DNA of 64,000 nt, taken from Nocardia sp. NBC_01329 (GTDB taxonomy: Bacteria; Actinomycetota; Actinomycetes; Mycobacteriales; Mycobacteriaceae). Shown piece after piece: positions 16,515 to 24,215 of this stretch; positions within the stretch are counted from its first letter, which is position 1; every line of letters begins with the position of its first letter. Under the pieces are notes generated by a model. It did not search any database and was not told the origin of the DNA. It saw only the letters and a program-made list of their open reading frames with translations. The translations under genes were made by a program, and so were the position numbers. The DNA is taken from NCBI RefSeq assembly GCF_035956715.1, contig NZ_CP108381.1, positions 3,938,001-4,002,000 on the forward strand, written 5' to 3'.

Positions 16515-17588
16515 ATGTCTGTCTACCTCGTCACCGGTGCCGCAGGTTTCATCGGGGCGAACTACGTGCACCACTTGCTGGCGCGGGAGCCCGACGCCCG
16601 AGTCGTGGCCGTCGACTATCTCGGGTTCGCCGGGAATATCGCCAATCTGGCATCGGTATCCGATCTTCTGGTGTTCGAGAACGCCGATATCGCCGATCAG
16701 GAGGCGATGGCGGCGATCTACCGGCGCCATCGGCCCGACTATGTGGTGAACTTCGCCGCCGAATCACACAATGACCGCGCGATCCTGGACCCGAGCGCGT
16801 TCATGCGCAGCAACGCGCTCGGCGCACAGGTGATGGCGGAATGCAGCAGACTGTTTCCGGTGCGGTCGCATCTGCACGTCTCGACCATCGAGGTGTACGG
16901 CGAACTCGCCGACGATCGACCGTATTTCACCGAGCGCAGCCCGTTGAACGCGAAGACCCCCTACAGTGCGGCGAAGGCGGCCGGTGATCAGATGGTTCGC
17001 GCCTATATGTCGACCTATCCCGACATGAACATCCGGATGACTCACTGCGCCAACAACTACGGGCCTTTCCAGATGCCCGAGAAGCTGATTCCGCTGGCCG
17101 TCACGAATCTGCTGCGCGGCCGCAAGATACCCGTGTACGGGGACGGCGCGCAGTCCCGGGATTGGCTGCACGTGACCGACCACTGCGACGCTGTGCACCG
17201 GGTCCTGCACGCGGAGCTGGATCCGATTCCGGCAGCGGCGGGAACCGATCCGGGCCTGCTGCCGATCTTCGACATCTCGGCACGGTGCGAAGTGACCAAT
17301 CTGGAGATCGCGCGATCTATCTGCACGGCGCTGGATCGTGATCCGGGCGAATGGATCGAGCACATCCCGGATCGCCCGAACCACGACCGCCGGTACCTGA
17401 TCGAACCGATCAAGATCGAAGCCGAACTGGGGTGGCGGCCCACCCGCGACTTCGCGGAGGGTATCGCGGAGACGGTCGGCTGGTATGTCGAGAACCATTG
17501 CTGGTGGCAGCAGATCATCTCGGTCCGGGGTGAGCTCGGGTTCGACTGGAGCAGAGTCGGACCGTCCGCCGTGGGCCCGGCTCGATGA
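16515..17588 (+). CDS. dTDP-glucose 4,6-dehydratase-like NAD-dependent epimerase/dehydratase
   Basis: The 357-residue extended SDR has GAAGFIG at residues 8-14 and the catalytic YSAAK at 150-154. It also has ANNYGPFQMPEKLIP, YGDGAQSRDWLHVTDHC and the NLEIARSICTALD region of RmlB-like dehydratases. One oddity is that the dehydratase motif STDEVYG reads STIEVYG at residues 123-129: the acid Asp is Ile while Glu is kept. That weakens a plain 4,6-dehydratase call; an epimerase or oxidative decarboxylase is possible. No other sugar genes are adjacent. ATG 16515 is the start consistent with the fold. Confidence 0.8.
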   Translation: MSVYLVTGAAGFIGANYVHHLLAREPDARVVAVDYLGFAGNIANLASVSDLLVFENADIADQEAMAAIYRRHRPDYVVNFAAESHNDRAILDPSAFMRSNALGAQVMAECSRLFPVRSHLHVSTIEVYGELADDRPYFTERSPLNAKTPYSAAKAAGDQMVRAYMSTYPDMNIRMTHCANNYGPFQMPEKLIPLAVTNLLRGRKIPVYGDGAQSRDWLHVTDHCDAVHRVLHAELDPIPAAAGTDPGLLPIFDISARCEVTNLEIARSICTALDRDPGEWIEHIPDRPNHDRRYLIEPIKIEAELGWRPTRDFAEGIAETVGWYVENHCWWQQIISVRGELGFDWSRVGPSAVGPAR

Positions 17589-17589
17589 G

Positions 17590-18513
17590 TCACCCGCCGA
17601 TCGCGACGACGTCGTAGGTGGTGCCCGGTGCCGGGGGTGTGGTGAACCGGGCGTTGGGCAGGTAGAGACGCTCCTCGAAAGCAGCCACCGTCGTCGGGAC
17701 GTCGAAGCGGGCGTCGCGTAGGCGTCGTCCGATCGTGCCCCGCGCGCCCGTATCGTCGAGCTCCACCTCCGCGACAGCACCGAGCCGGTTCTGCACCACC
17801 AGCAATCTGCCGTCGTGCCACAGCATTCCGTCACCGTAGGGCACCGACTCGGTGCCGAGGTCGATCGATTTCGCCGCACCGGTGACCGGGTCGACGCGGT
17901 AGAGCCGCCCCGTCGCCGACTGCACGAGAATCAGCCCGGCACCGTCCGGCGTGCCGACGATACCGTTGGCGTTGATCGCCGCCGCCACGAACTCGATATC
18001 GCCGCTCAGCGGCAGTCGCACCACCCGATCGGGCGGTGGCAACACACCCGAAGGATCGAGCGGCAGGTGGTACAGCACGGGCGTATACGAATCGGTGAAC
18101 CACGCACCCGCGGGTGTGAGCACCACATCGTTGACGAACGTGTTCGCCGATCCGAGCCGGTAGCGCGCCAGCACTTCACCCGTCCCGGTGTCGACGACGC
18201 GGGCGTCTCCCCCGGTACCCCCGGCGACGAACAGCCGGCCGTGCGGATCGAGCGCGAGTCCGAGTGCCGGTGTACCCGGACCCGGACTCAGGACCGAACC
18301 GTGGCCGGTCCGCAGATCCACCCGGTAGATGGTCCCGTCGAGCCGCGAACCGAGGTACGCGACCGGCTCGGATCCGATCGCGATACCTTCCGGCGCGAAC
18401 CCGGCGGGTAGTTCGATCGTGGCGGCGAAGAACTGCCGTTCCGCGCACCCGGGCACAACGAGTGCCGCCCCGAGCATCGCGAGGGAGATCCCGATTTCGA
18501 GAGCGCGCCGCAT
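17590..18513 (-). CDS. Lipoprotein with SMP-30/NHL-type beta-propeller
   Basis: The 307-residue protein begins with a signal peptide ending in the lipobox VVPGC at residues 19-23, so it is probably lipid-anchored on the outer face of the membrane. The rest is a chain of propeller repeats (FAPEGIAIGSEPVAYLGSRLDGTIYRVD, GLALDPHGRLFVAGG, FVNDVVLTPAGAWFTDS, NGIVGTPDGAGLILVQSATGRLYRVD). Related proteins are often mislabelled superoxide dismutase. No enzymatic residues are certain. Its stop lies 1 base from the stop of the convergent dehydratase-like gene. Confidence 0.78.
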   Translation of the reverse strand: MRRALEIGISLAMLGAALVVPGCAERQFFAATIELPAGFAPEGIAIGSEPVAYLGSRLDGTIYRVDLRTGHGSVLSPGPGTPALGLALDPHGRLFVAGGTGGDARVVDTGTGEVLARYRLGSANTFVNDVVLTPAGAWFTDSYTPVLYHLPLDPSGVLPPPDRVVRLPLSGDIEFVAAAINANGIVGTPDGAGLILVQSATGRLYRVDPVTGAAKSIDLGTESVPYGDGMLWHDGRLLVVQNRLGAVAEVELDDTGARGTIGRRLRDARFDVPTTVAAFEERLYLPNARFTTPPAPGTTYDVVAIGG

Positions 18514-18531
18514 CGCCGAACCCCCGGTGCC

Positions 18532-19164
18532 CTAGTAGCCGACCGTGAAATGCTCTACGCCACCGGAATTCTCGAGCTCGTCCAGAATCGCGACAGCGAG
18601 ATCCTCGGCCGAGATACGGGAGTTTCCGGCAGCATCGACCAGGAGCGTGGTGGTGCCACGACGGTAGGTTCCCGTACGGGTTCCGGGTTCGAGCAGGGCG
18701 GGGGGACTCAGGTAGACCCAGTCGGCCGGATGGTCGCGGCAGGCATCCAATTGCGCGACACTGGCGCCCGCGATGGTCCGGATCGGCTCGGGGACGTACT
18801 CGGGGCTGTCGAGGACGAGCCTGTCGGGATGCGCCGGGTTCCGCAGGGGCGCGGCCCCGCCCACGACGAGGACGCGGATACCGCTCGCGGCCGCCGCGTC
18901 GAGCAGTGCGCGCGTGGTCGCGGCCACCCCGTGCTCCTGCCCGGGCACCGGCCGGGTCGCGACCACGACAGCATCCGCGCCGACGAACAGTTCGCCCATG
19001 CGGGAGCGGTCGTTCGCGTCGCCCCGGACGGTGACCACTCCGGGCGGCAGTGCGACCGGACGCCCGTTCCGGATGACGGCCACCGGGTCGTGTCCACGAC
19101 GGGCGGCTTCGGCGACGACCCGGGAGCCGACCATACCGGCGGCACCCACGACAGCGATCTTCAT
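18532..19164 (-). CDS. NAD(P)-binding SDR-a5-like reductase
   Basis: The 210-residue atypical SDR starts MKIAVVGAAGMVGSRVVAEA with a GxxGxxG dinucleotide loop. It also shows GDANDRSRMGELFVGADAVVVATRP, VLVVGGAAPLRNP, the WVYLSPPALLEPGTRTG block and SRISAEDLAVAILDELE. This is the NAD(P)H-binding (NmrA/YwnB-like) pattern. The ATG overlaps the stop of the EamA transporter by 4 bases, so the two are translated together and both are probably controlled by the divergent LysR protein. Substrate unknown. Confidence 0.85.
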   Translation of the reverse strand: MKIAVVGAAGMVGSRVVAEAARRGHDPVAVIRNGRPVALPPGVVTVRGDANDRSRMGELFVGADAVVVATRPVPGQEHGVAATTRALLDAAAASGIRVLVVGGAAPLRNPAHPDRLVLDSPEYVPEPIRTIAGASVAQLDACRDHPADWVYLSPPALLEPGTRTGTYRRGTTTLLVDAAGNSRISAEDLAVAILDELENSGGVEHFTVGY

Positions 19165-20114
19165 CGCGATTTCTCCTTCGATGCGAGAGCGAGGAACGTA
19201 CCGGGCCGACGAGTCGGCACGGGAAGCTGGCCCGCGACGATCGCGGCCAGCGAGAGGCCGAATCCCACGAGCTGGATCGGGCCGAGAGTCTGGCCGAGGA
19301 GGACGGCGCCGAGCCCGGCGGCCACCAGCGGCGAGAAGAGAGTGAGGATCGCGACGGAGTTCACCGGGAGGGTGGTGACGCCGCGGAACCACAGGACATA
19401 CGCGACCAGTCCGCCGAACAGGCCGAGCCACAGATATCCGAGGGCGGCCGGCAGATCGATCGGCGGGGGCGCCCCCTCCGCGAAGATCGTGAGCGGAAGC
19501 AGGAACACCCCGCCCGCGGTGAGCTGCCAGCCGGCGAAGGCGGTCGGCGTCACCCCGGTGGGCCGTCCCCAGCGTTTGGTGAGTGTCAGACCGAGTGCCA
19601 TCGAGGCGGCGCCGCCCAGACCGGCGGCGACTCCGACCGCGTCGAGACCCGCGGCCGGTCCGAGTACCACCAGACCGACACCCACCAGTCCGATCGCACC
19701 CCAGGCCATCCGCCACGCCGAGGGACTCTCGTGCAGAACGGCCACCGCCAGCACCGCGACGACCAGCGGTTGCGCGGCCGCGAGGGTGCCGGCGACACCA
19801 CCGGGCAGTCGCTCGGCCGCGATGAACAGCAACGGGAACAGCAGGCCGATATTGAGTATCCCGAGGACGGCGGCCTTGCCCCACCAGGCTCCGCGCGGCA
19901 GCGTCCGGGTGATCGCGAGGGCGATCAGCCCGGCCGGTAGCGCCCGCAGCAGGCCCGCGAACAGCGGATGTCCGGGTGGGAGGAGTTCGGTGGTGACGAT
20001 ATAGGTCGTGCCCCAGGCGATCGGCGCGAACGCGGTGAGCGCGGCGCGCGACAGATCGCCTCCACGGGGTCCACCGGTCCCGTCGAAAACCCTGTGTACG
20101 ACTGAACTTTTCAC
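19161..20114 (-). CDS. EamA/DMT-family drug-metabolite exporter
   Basis: The roughly 317-residue protein contains ten hydrophobic segments in two EamA repeats. The first starts ALTAFAPIAWGTTYIVTTELLP and the second PAALGYLWLGLFGGLVAYVLWFRGV, ending LTLFSPLVAAGLGAVLLGQTLGPIQLVG. This is an inner-membrane transporter of amino acids or metabolites. GTG at 20114 is the best start; sequence upstream of it is not membrane-like. It forms an overlapping pair with the reductase gene and is divergent from lysR. Confidence 0.85.
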   Translation of the reverse strand: MKSSVVHRVFDGTGGPRGGDLSRAALTAFAPIAWGTTYIVTTELLPPGHPLFAGLLRALPAGLIALAITRTLPRGAWWGKAAVLGILNIGLLFPLLFIAAERLPGGVAGTLAAAQPLVVAVLAVAVLHESPSAWRMAWGAIGLVGVGLVVLGPAAGLDAVGVAAGLGGAASMALGLTLTKRWGRPTGVTPTAFAGWQLTAGGVFLLPLTIFAEGAPPPIDLPAALGYLWLGLFGGLVAYVLWFRGVTTLPVNSVAILTLFSPLVAAGLGAVLLGQTLGPIQLVGFGLSLAAIVAGQLPVPTRRPGTFLALASKEKSR

Positions 20115-20135
20115 AGTGGAAGTCTCATCCCTGAC

Positions 20136-20191
20136 GATCAATGAGTCCAACACATGTTTGTCACTCCATCGATCGTGATACAAGATTGATC
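20136..20191. promoter_or_regulatory. LysR-type binding region between EamA and lysR genes
   Basis: The 78-base divergent spacer contains GATCAAT (20136-20142) facing ATTGATC (20185-20191), and an imperfect palindrome TTGT...ACAA from 20158 to 20183 with a TCGAT core. Both fit T-N11-A-like LysR sites next to the regulator's own start. The assignment is positional inference. Confidence 0.5.
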
Positions 20192-20192
20192 C

Positions 20193-21062
20193 ATGGAGCT
20201 CCAACAACTGCGCTACGTGCTGGCAGTCGCCGAGACGAACAATTTCACCCGGGCCGCTCAGCGCTGCCTGGTCGTCCAGTCCGCGCTCAGCCACCAGATC
20301 GCCCGCCTGGAAAAAGAACTCGGCGCGAAACTGTTCGAACGCACCAGCCGAAGAGTCCGGTTGACCCCCGCCGGGGAAGCATTTCTCCCGGCCGCCCGCC
20401 AATGCCTCGACGCAGCCGAACGCGCGGCCGCGGCGGCCGCGGCAGCCGTCGGCGAGGTCCGCGGCCGGCTCGCGGTCGGGCTGATCCCCTCGGTCACCGC
20501 CGTCGACCTACCCGAGGCACTCCGCGAGTTCCGGGCCCGCTACCCGCATGTACGCATCAGCCTGCGGGTAGGTGCCAGCGACGAACTCTCCGCCCAGGTC
20601 CAGGAAGGTGTGCTGGACGTGGCGTTCCTGGGGCTGCCCACGACCACACAGCCGCACGGGGTGGCCGGCCGCGAACTGGCCCGCGACCGGTTGGTCGCCG
20701 TCGTCGCTACCGAGCACCCGCTCGCCCACGAGACATCGGTCGACCTGTCGCGGCTCTCGACCGAGACGTTCGTGGACCTACCGGCCGGGACGGCCGGCCG
20801 CGCCCAATCGGACCTGGCCTTCACCGCCGCCGGCCTCGACCGCGACGTCGCCTTCGAGGTGTCCTCCGCGGACTACATCGCCCGGCTGGTCGAACAGGAT
20901 CTCGGCGTCGCCATGCTCCCCTCCGCGTACGTCCCACAGCTCACCGGAGTAGTGACGGTCGAAATCTCCGACGCACCGGCCCGGGTCGAATACCTCGTCT
21001 GGAGCCACACCACCCACACCCCGGCGGCCGCGGCCTTCCTCACCATTCTGGACATCCCATGA
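20193..21062 (+). CDS. LysR-family transcriptional regulator
   Basis: The 289-residue protein has the LysR helix-turn-helix at residues 1-60 (ELQQLRYVLAVAETNNFTRAAQRC, then SALSHQIARLEKELGAKLFER) and a periplasmic-binding-like effector domain (GRLAVGLIPSVTAVDLPEAL, SAQVQEGVLDVAFLGLP). The family normally activates a divergent target, here the EamA-reductase pair, and represses itself. Effector unknown. An Ala run near residue 80 makes the linker helix. Confidence 0.9.
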   Translation: MELQQLRYVLAVAETNNFTRAAQRCLVVQSALSHQIARLEKELGAKLFERTSRRVRLTPAGEAFLPAARQCLDAAERAAAAAAAAVGEVRGRLAVGLIPSVTAVDLPEALREFRARYPHVRISLRVGASDELSAQVQEGVLDVAFLGLPTTTQPHGVAGRELARDRLVAVVATEHPLAHETSVDLSRLSTETFVDLPAGTAGRAQSDLAFTAAGLDRDVAFEVSSADYIARLVEQDLGVAMLPSAYVPQLTGVVTVEISDAPARVEYLVWSHTTHTPAAAAFLTILDIP

Positions 21063-21177
21063 ACTCGCCCGGACGCAAGGCCCGGCGATATAGCGGCAGT
21101 TGATAGCCGGAGCGAGACACAGTTGGCGCCCTGCCCGCCAGACGCGACGATGGTCCCGGACACCACCCGCCGACTGA

Positions 21178-21205
21178 GATATACTGGCGACGAAATTTAT
21201 ATATC
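21178..21205. promoter_or_regulatory. AT-rich vapBC promoter with inverted repeat
   Basis: GATATA (21178-21183) and TATATC (21200-21205) are a 6-bp inverted repeat with a 16-base spacer in an unusually AT-rich patch. The patch ends 13 bases before the antitoxin ATG and includes a TATA-rich -10-like stretch. VapBC complexes usually autoregulate at such sites. Weak but well placed. Confidence 0.4.
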
Positions 21206-21218
21206 CGATTGGAGTGCG

Positions 21219-21434
21219 ATGACCAAAACATTGATCGATATTCCGGACGAACTGATGGAGCAGGCCAGACAGATCACCGGCGGAGCGACGAAGACGGAGA
21301 CCGTGCGCACCGCCCTGCGACTGCTCGTCCGCCAGCAGCAGCAGCATGACGCTATCGCGTGGTTCGCCGATCACGAACCATTCCTATCCGAGGAAGAAGT
21401 CGCCGCAGAAAGCAACCAGCAGCCACCACAGTGA
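21219..21434 (+). CDS. vapB: VapB-family antitoxin
   Basis: This 71-residue antitoxin has a ribbon-helix-helix-type N-terminus (KTLIDIPDELMEQARQITGG, then TKTETVRTALRLLVRQQQQ) followed by an acidic tail (FLSEEEVAAESNQQ) that would occlude the toxin. It should bind the vapBC operator and neutralise the PIN toxin encoded next. ATG 21219 follows GGAG. The stop overlaps the toxin's GTG start in GTGA, as in many vapBC pairs. Confidence 0.85.
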   Translation: MTKTLIDIPDELMEQARQITGGATKTETVRTALRLLVRQQQQHDAIAWFADHEPFLSEEEVAAESNQQPPQ

Positions 21435-21871
21435 CCTCGACAGTTCGCGCCCTGTACCTGGTCGACCACAGTGCTGTCGCCCGCATCCAGCGCCACGTTC
21501 CGGTACGCGAGGCATTCGACCGGCTCAACGCCGCGGCCGCGGTGATCTGCTCCTGCGCCGTCACCACCGACGAAGCGGCATTCAGCGCCCGCAACCCCGA
21601 CGAGCTCCACAAGATCCTGCACATCTACACCGAGGCGTTCCGCTACCTGCCGATGGACCCCGCCATCGACCCGATAGTCCGCTCCATCCGACAGCAACTG
21701 TGGGCAGCGGGCCAAGGGCGGTCCGCCCAGGCCACCGATATTCTCATTGCGGCCACCGCGGTGCATTACGGCGCCACCATCCTGCACTACGACAAACACT
21801 TCGAACTGATATCCGCCGCATACCCCGGTCTACGGCAGCGTTGGATCGCTCCCCGCGGCTCGGTGTCGTGA
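21431..21871 (+). CDS. vapC: VapC PIN-domain ribonuclease toxin
   Basis: The 146-residue PIN-domain toxin shows the metal-binding acids expected for VapC: D12 in YLVDHSAVAR, E48 in TTDEAAF, D103 in QATDILIAATA and D121 in ILHYDKHFE. VapC toxins cleave tRNA or rRNA and are held inactive by VapB. GTG 21431 overlaps the antitoxin stop. Unlike the broken copy at 15.5 kb, this one is intact in one frame. Confidence 0.88.
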   Translation: MTSTVRALYLVDHSAVARIQRHVPVREAFDRLNAAAAVICSCAVTTDEAAFSARNPDELHKILHIYTEAFRYLPMDPAIDPIVRSIRQQLWAAGQGRSAQATDILIAATAVHYGATILHYDKHFELISAAYPGLRQRWIAPRGSVS

Positions 21872-22310
21872 ACTCACCGCCCGAACCGTACTGCAGCTGC
21901 TGCCGAGCCGGCTGCCCGGATGCGGCGATCTCCACGAGATAGTCGGGTCCGCGAAAACGCCGTGCGATGTGCCGTGGCCGGATCGGGGCAGGGCGCAGCA
22001 GGATCTCCGGCTGTCGCTGGTGGTGCCGCACCGCGCTCTGGAGTCCCGCGCGGCGGGGTTGCATAGCACCCACAGATGCAGGCACAGCTGGGTGGCCGAG
22101 TTGTTCACGACCACGGTGAGGCAGTTCGATCTCGACGACCCCCACGACGGACGCCGCCGCCTGAACAAGCATCAAGCCGGCATAGCGCTTGACGGGGGCG
22201 CGGCGCCGTCACCGGACTCATAGCCGCGCGGTGACTCCGATATCCAGTCTCTCACCAGGCCTGGGTCATCAGCCGAGCCAGTTCGAATCAGGCGCCGTTG
22301 ATAGGGGTTC
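21872..22310. other. Intergenic stretch with no confident gene
   Basis: Reading both strands I find only short frames without start-site support or recognisable domains. The minus strand has two overlapping frames at 21830-22175 with weak protein-like composition, possibly a decayed gene, but no family signature. The region separates vapBC from the IS110 element. Confidence 0.5.
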
Positions 22311-22316
22311 CGGACT

Positions 22317-23668
22317 GGTGAGATCGCGTATTCAACTGTCGACTTATCTGTACGCAGCGGTTCGTGGTCGGGGTTCGCGACCCCGTAACGTCCCGCAGGT
22401 GACCGGGCGGGGTGACTCGTCAACTGTCTGTCGCCGGTGTGGCTGACTTGCTCGCGATATGTCCACCGCCTGGTCTCCGTTCACGGTCTGACTCGACAGA
22501 GGTGTGACGACTACTTGCTGCGAAGGGTTCTGGAAGTCGACCTGTCGGCCGTGGATCACCCCACCCGACGAGGCGAGGAAACCGCACCTGATGATGCTGA
22601 TCGGCGTCGATCCGCACAAGTCCACCCACACCGCGACCGCGCTGGATCCAGCGACGAATTCTGATCAGGGATCGATCCGCGTCGACGCCAGCCATGCCGG
22701 CTACCGCCAGCTGCTGGTCTGGGCACGGCAATGGCCCGAACGCACTTGGGCTGTGGAGAACGCCGAAGGCCTCGGCCACCACTTGGCGCAGTGGCTGGTC
22801 GCCGCCGACGAGGCAGTGGTGGATGTAGCGCCTTCCGCGACCGCGCGAGTGCGGCAGCTCTCCCGCGGTGGCCGCCGCAAGAACGACCGCATCGATGCCG
22901 CGGCGGCAGCCAGCGTCGCGGCAATGCAGGGTGATGCCCGTCCGGTATACGGCGAAACGCACGCCGACTCCCTCGCTCTGCTCGATGAGCGACGCAAGAC
23001 CCTGTCCGAGAACAGAACTCGATCAGTCAACCAATTGCACGCGTTGCTGCGCGAAATGCTGCCAGGCGGGGTCCCCACGGATCTCACCGCCGCCAAGGCC
23101 ACAACCGCCCTACGTGGTCTGCGCCCGATCAGCGGCACCGACCGAGTCCGAAAAACGCTGGCCAAGGACCTCGTCGCCGATATCAAACGCTACGACACCC
23201 AGCTGACCGAGAACGCCGCAGCGATGAGCGAGCTTCTCGATCAGCACGGCACCACGCTGCGCGAAATACCCGGCGTCGGGCCAGTGCTGGCTGCCCGCAT
23301 TATCGGACGCACTGGACGAGTCAGCAGATTTCCGACGGCTGCCGCTTTCGCGAGCTACACCGGCACCGCACCTGTCGAGATCGCCAGTGCCGATTCGACC
23401 CGCCATCGCCTGTCCCGCTACGGCGACAGAGAACTCAATTCCGCGTTGCACACAGTCGCGATGATCCAGATCCGGATGCGCAGCACCGCCGGCCGCGCCT
23501 ACTACGACAAGAAGATCGCCGAAGGAAAGACCCCGAAGGAAGCGAAGCGCTGTCTCAAGCGCCGCTTGGCCGATCTGTGCTGGCGAACGATGACTCGAGA
23601 CGAACGCCGCACCGCACCAAACGAATCAAGCCACCACGCCGACGCAGCTTGACAGATACAGAGGTATC
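22317..23668 (+). mobile_element. IS110-family insertion sequence (ends approximate)
   Basis: The element has one DEDD transposase gene and a 250-base noncoding stretch before it. IS110 elements usually lack inverted repeats, so the ends given are estimates. They are the points where sequence resembling the end of the neighbouring recombinase relic breaks off and resumes. The upstream noncoding part holds a stable hairpin (CGGGGT/ACCCCG, 22369-22385), consistent with the structured bridge (seeker) RNA carried before the ORF in the IS110 group. The RNA itself is inferred, not shown. Confidence 0.6.
22591..23652 (+). CDS. IS110-family DEDD transposase
   Basis: The 353-residue transposase has the N-terminal RuvC-like DEDD domain (MLIGVDPHKSTHTATALD, then VENAEGLGHHLAQWL and KNDRIDAAAAASVA). 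It also has the C-terminal Transposase_20 domain with its helix-hairpin-helix IPGVGPVLAARIIGRTG and the conserved serine-bearing segment FASYTGTAPVEIASAD. It is full length and in one frame, so the element may be active. The reading frame stays open upstream to 22504, but ATG 22591 begins the conserved domain. Confidence 0.92.
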   Translation: MMLIGVDPHKSTHTATALDPATNSDQGSIRVDASHAGYRQLLVWARQWPERTWAVENAEGLGHHLAQWLVAADEAVVDVAPSATARVRQLSRGGRRKNDRIDAAAAASVAAMQGDARPVYGETHADSLALLDERRKTLSENRTRSVNQLHALLREMLPGGVPTDLTAAKATTALRGLRPISGTDRVRKTLAKDLVADIKRYDTQLTENAAAMSELLDQHGTTLREIPGVGPVLAARIIGRTGRVSRFPTAAAFASYTGTAPVEIASADSTRHRLSRYGDRELNSALHTVAMIQIRMRSTAGRAYYDKKIAEGKTPKEAKRCLKRRLADLCWRTMTRDERRTAPNESSHHADAA

Positions 23669-23880
23669 GCGGGTTGTCGATGGTCCAACCCTCGAGGGAC
23701 CGGAACCGGGGTGCGGTGATGTGGCGGCTCCGGGTGTCCGCGATTTCGGTCGCGAGCTTGGTTGTGGTGACGTGGGTGGTAGTCGAGAGCGTCGGCGACG
23801 ACCGGACGGGCAGCGAGTGCAGAGACGGCGTGCACGAAGCTCGTCCTCTTGCCCGCGGCGCGAGCACCGGTAGTCGGTGG
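23668..23880 (-). pseudogene. Relic of a zinc-ribbon recombinase-like gene (3' end)
   Basis: The bases from 23668 align with the 3' end of the recombinase-like gene from 24228: both share CGCGGGTTGTCGA at the gene end and similar spacing through the GAGAGCGTCGGCGACGAC region. Translated on the minus strand the relic shows PVVADALDYH, matching PVVADALGYH of the intact protein, but then shifts frame. It is a diverged, truncated paralogue lying directly beside the IS110 element, which may have split it. Confidence 0.65.
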
Positions 23881-23924
23881 CGAAAGCGGTGCAGTCGGTC
23901 CAGATCGGCCCGCACGACTCCGGC

Positions 23925-24158
23925 TCAGTAGGGGCCGATGGCGAAGAAAACCGCATTCGGTCTGCGGAATTCGAACGGCAGTTCGTCATCCAACCAGTCC
24001 TGATGGACGCCCCCATCGAGCTGTCCGACGCCCTCACCGACGATCACACGCCATGTCAGTGGCTGCAGTTTTGCGATCACCCGGCAGGGAAGGCTTCCTG
24101 GCACCCGGGTCCGATGGACTTCGTAACGCATGGCCGTCAGATTACCGAGCATCCGCAC
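23925..24158 (-). CDS. Small hypothetical protein
   Basis: A 77-codon frame with protein-like composition, including an acidic/aromatic C-terminal half (DWLDDELPFEFRRPNAVFFAIGPY). I do not recognise a family. It sits between the recombinase relic and the intact recombinase-like gene. An overlapping plus-strand frame is also open, so coding is uncertain. Confidence 0.35.
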   Translation of the reverse strand: MRMLGNLTAMRYEVHRTRVPGSLPCRVIAKLQPLTWRVIVGEGVGQLDGGVHQDWLDDELPFEFRRPNAVFFAIGPY

Positions 24159-24215
24159 TGTTCGATGTCTCCGTTATCGGTGCCAAACGGGGTCACGGAC
24201 GGGTGAAATCGCATA

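Noticed and set aside
21744..22175. Minus-strand frame of 143 codons
   Set aside because: It runs antisense through the 3' end of vapC and shows no domain or start signal.
22304..22316. AGGGGTTCCGG resembling the DNA beside the right end of the Tn3-derived cassette
   Set aside because: Only about 11 bases match and the inverted-repeat sequence itself is absent; likely coincidence.
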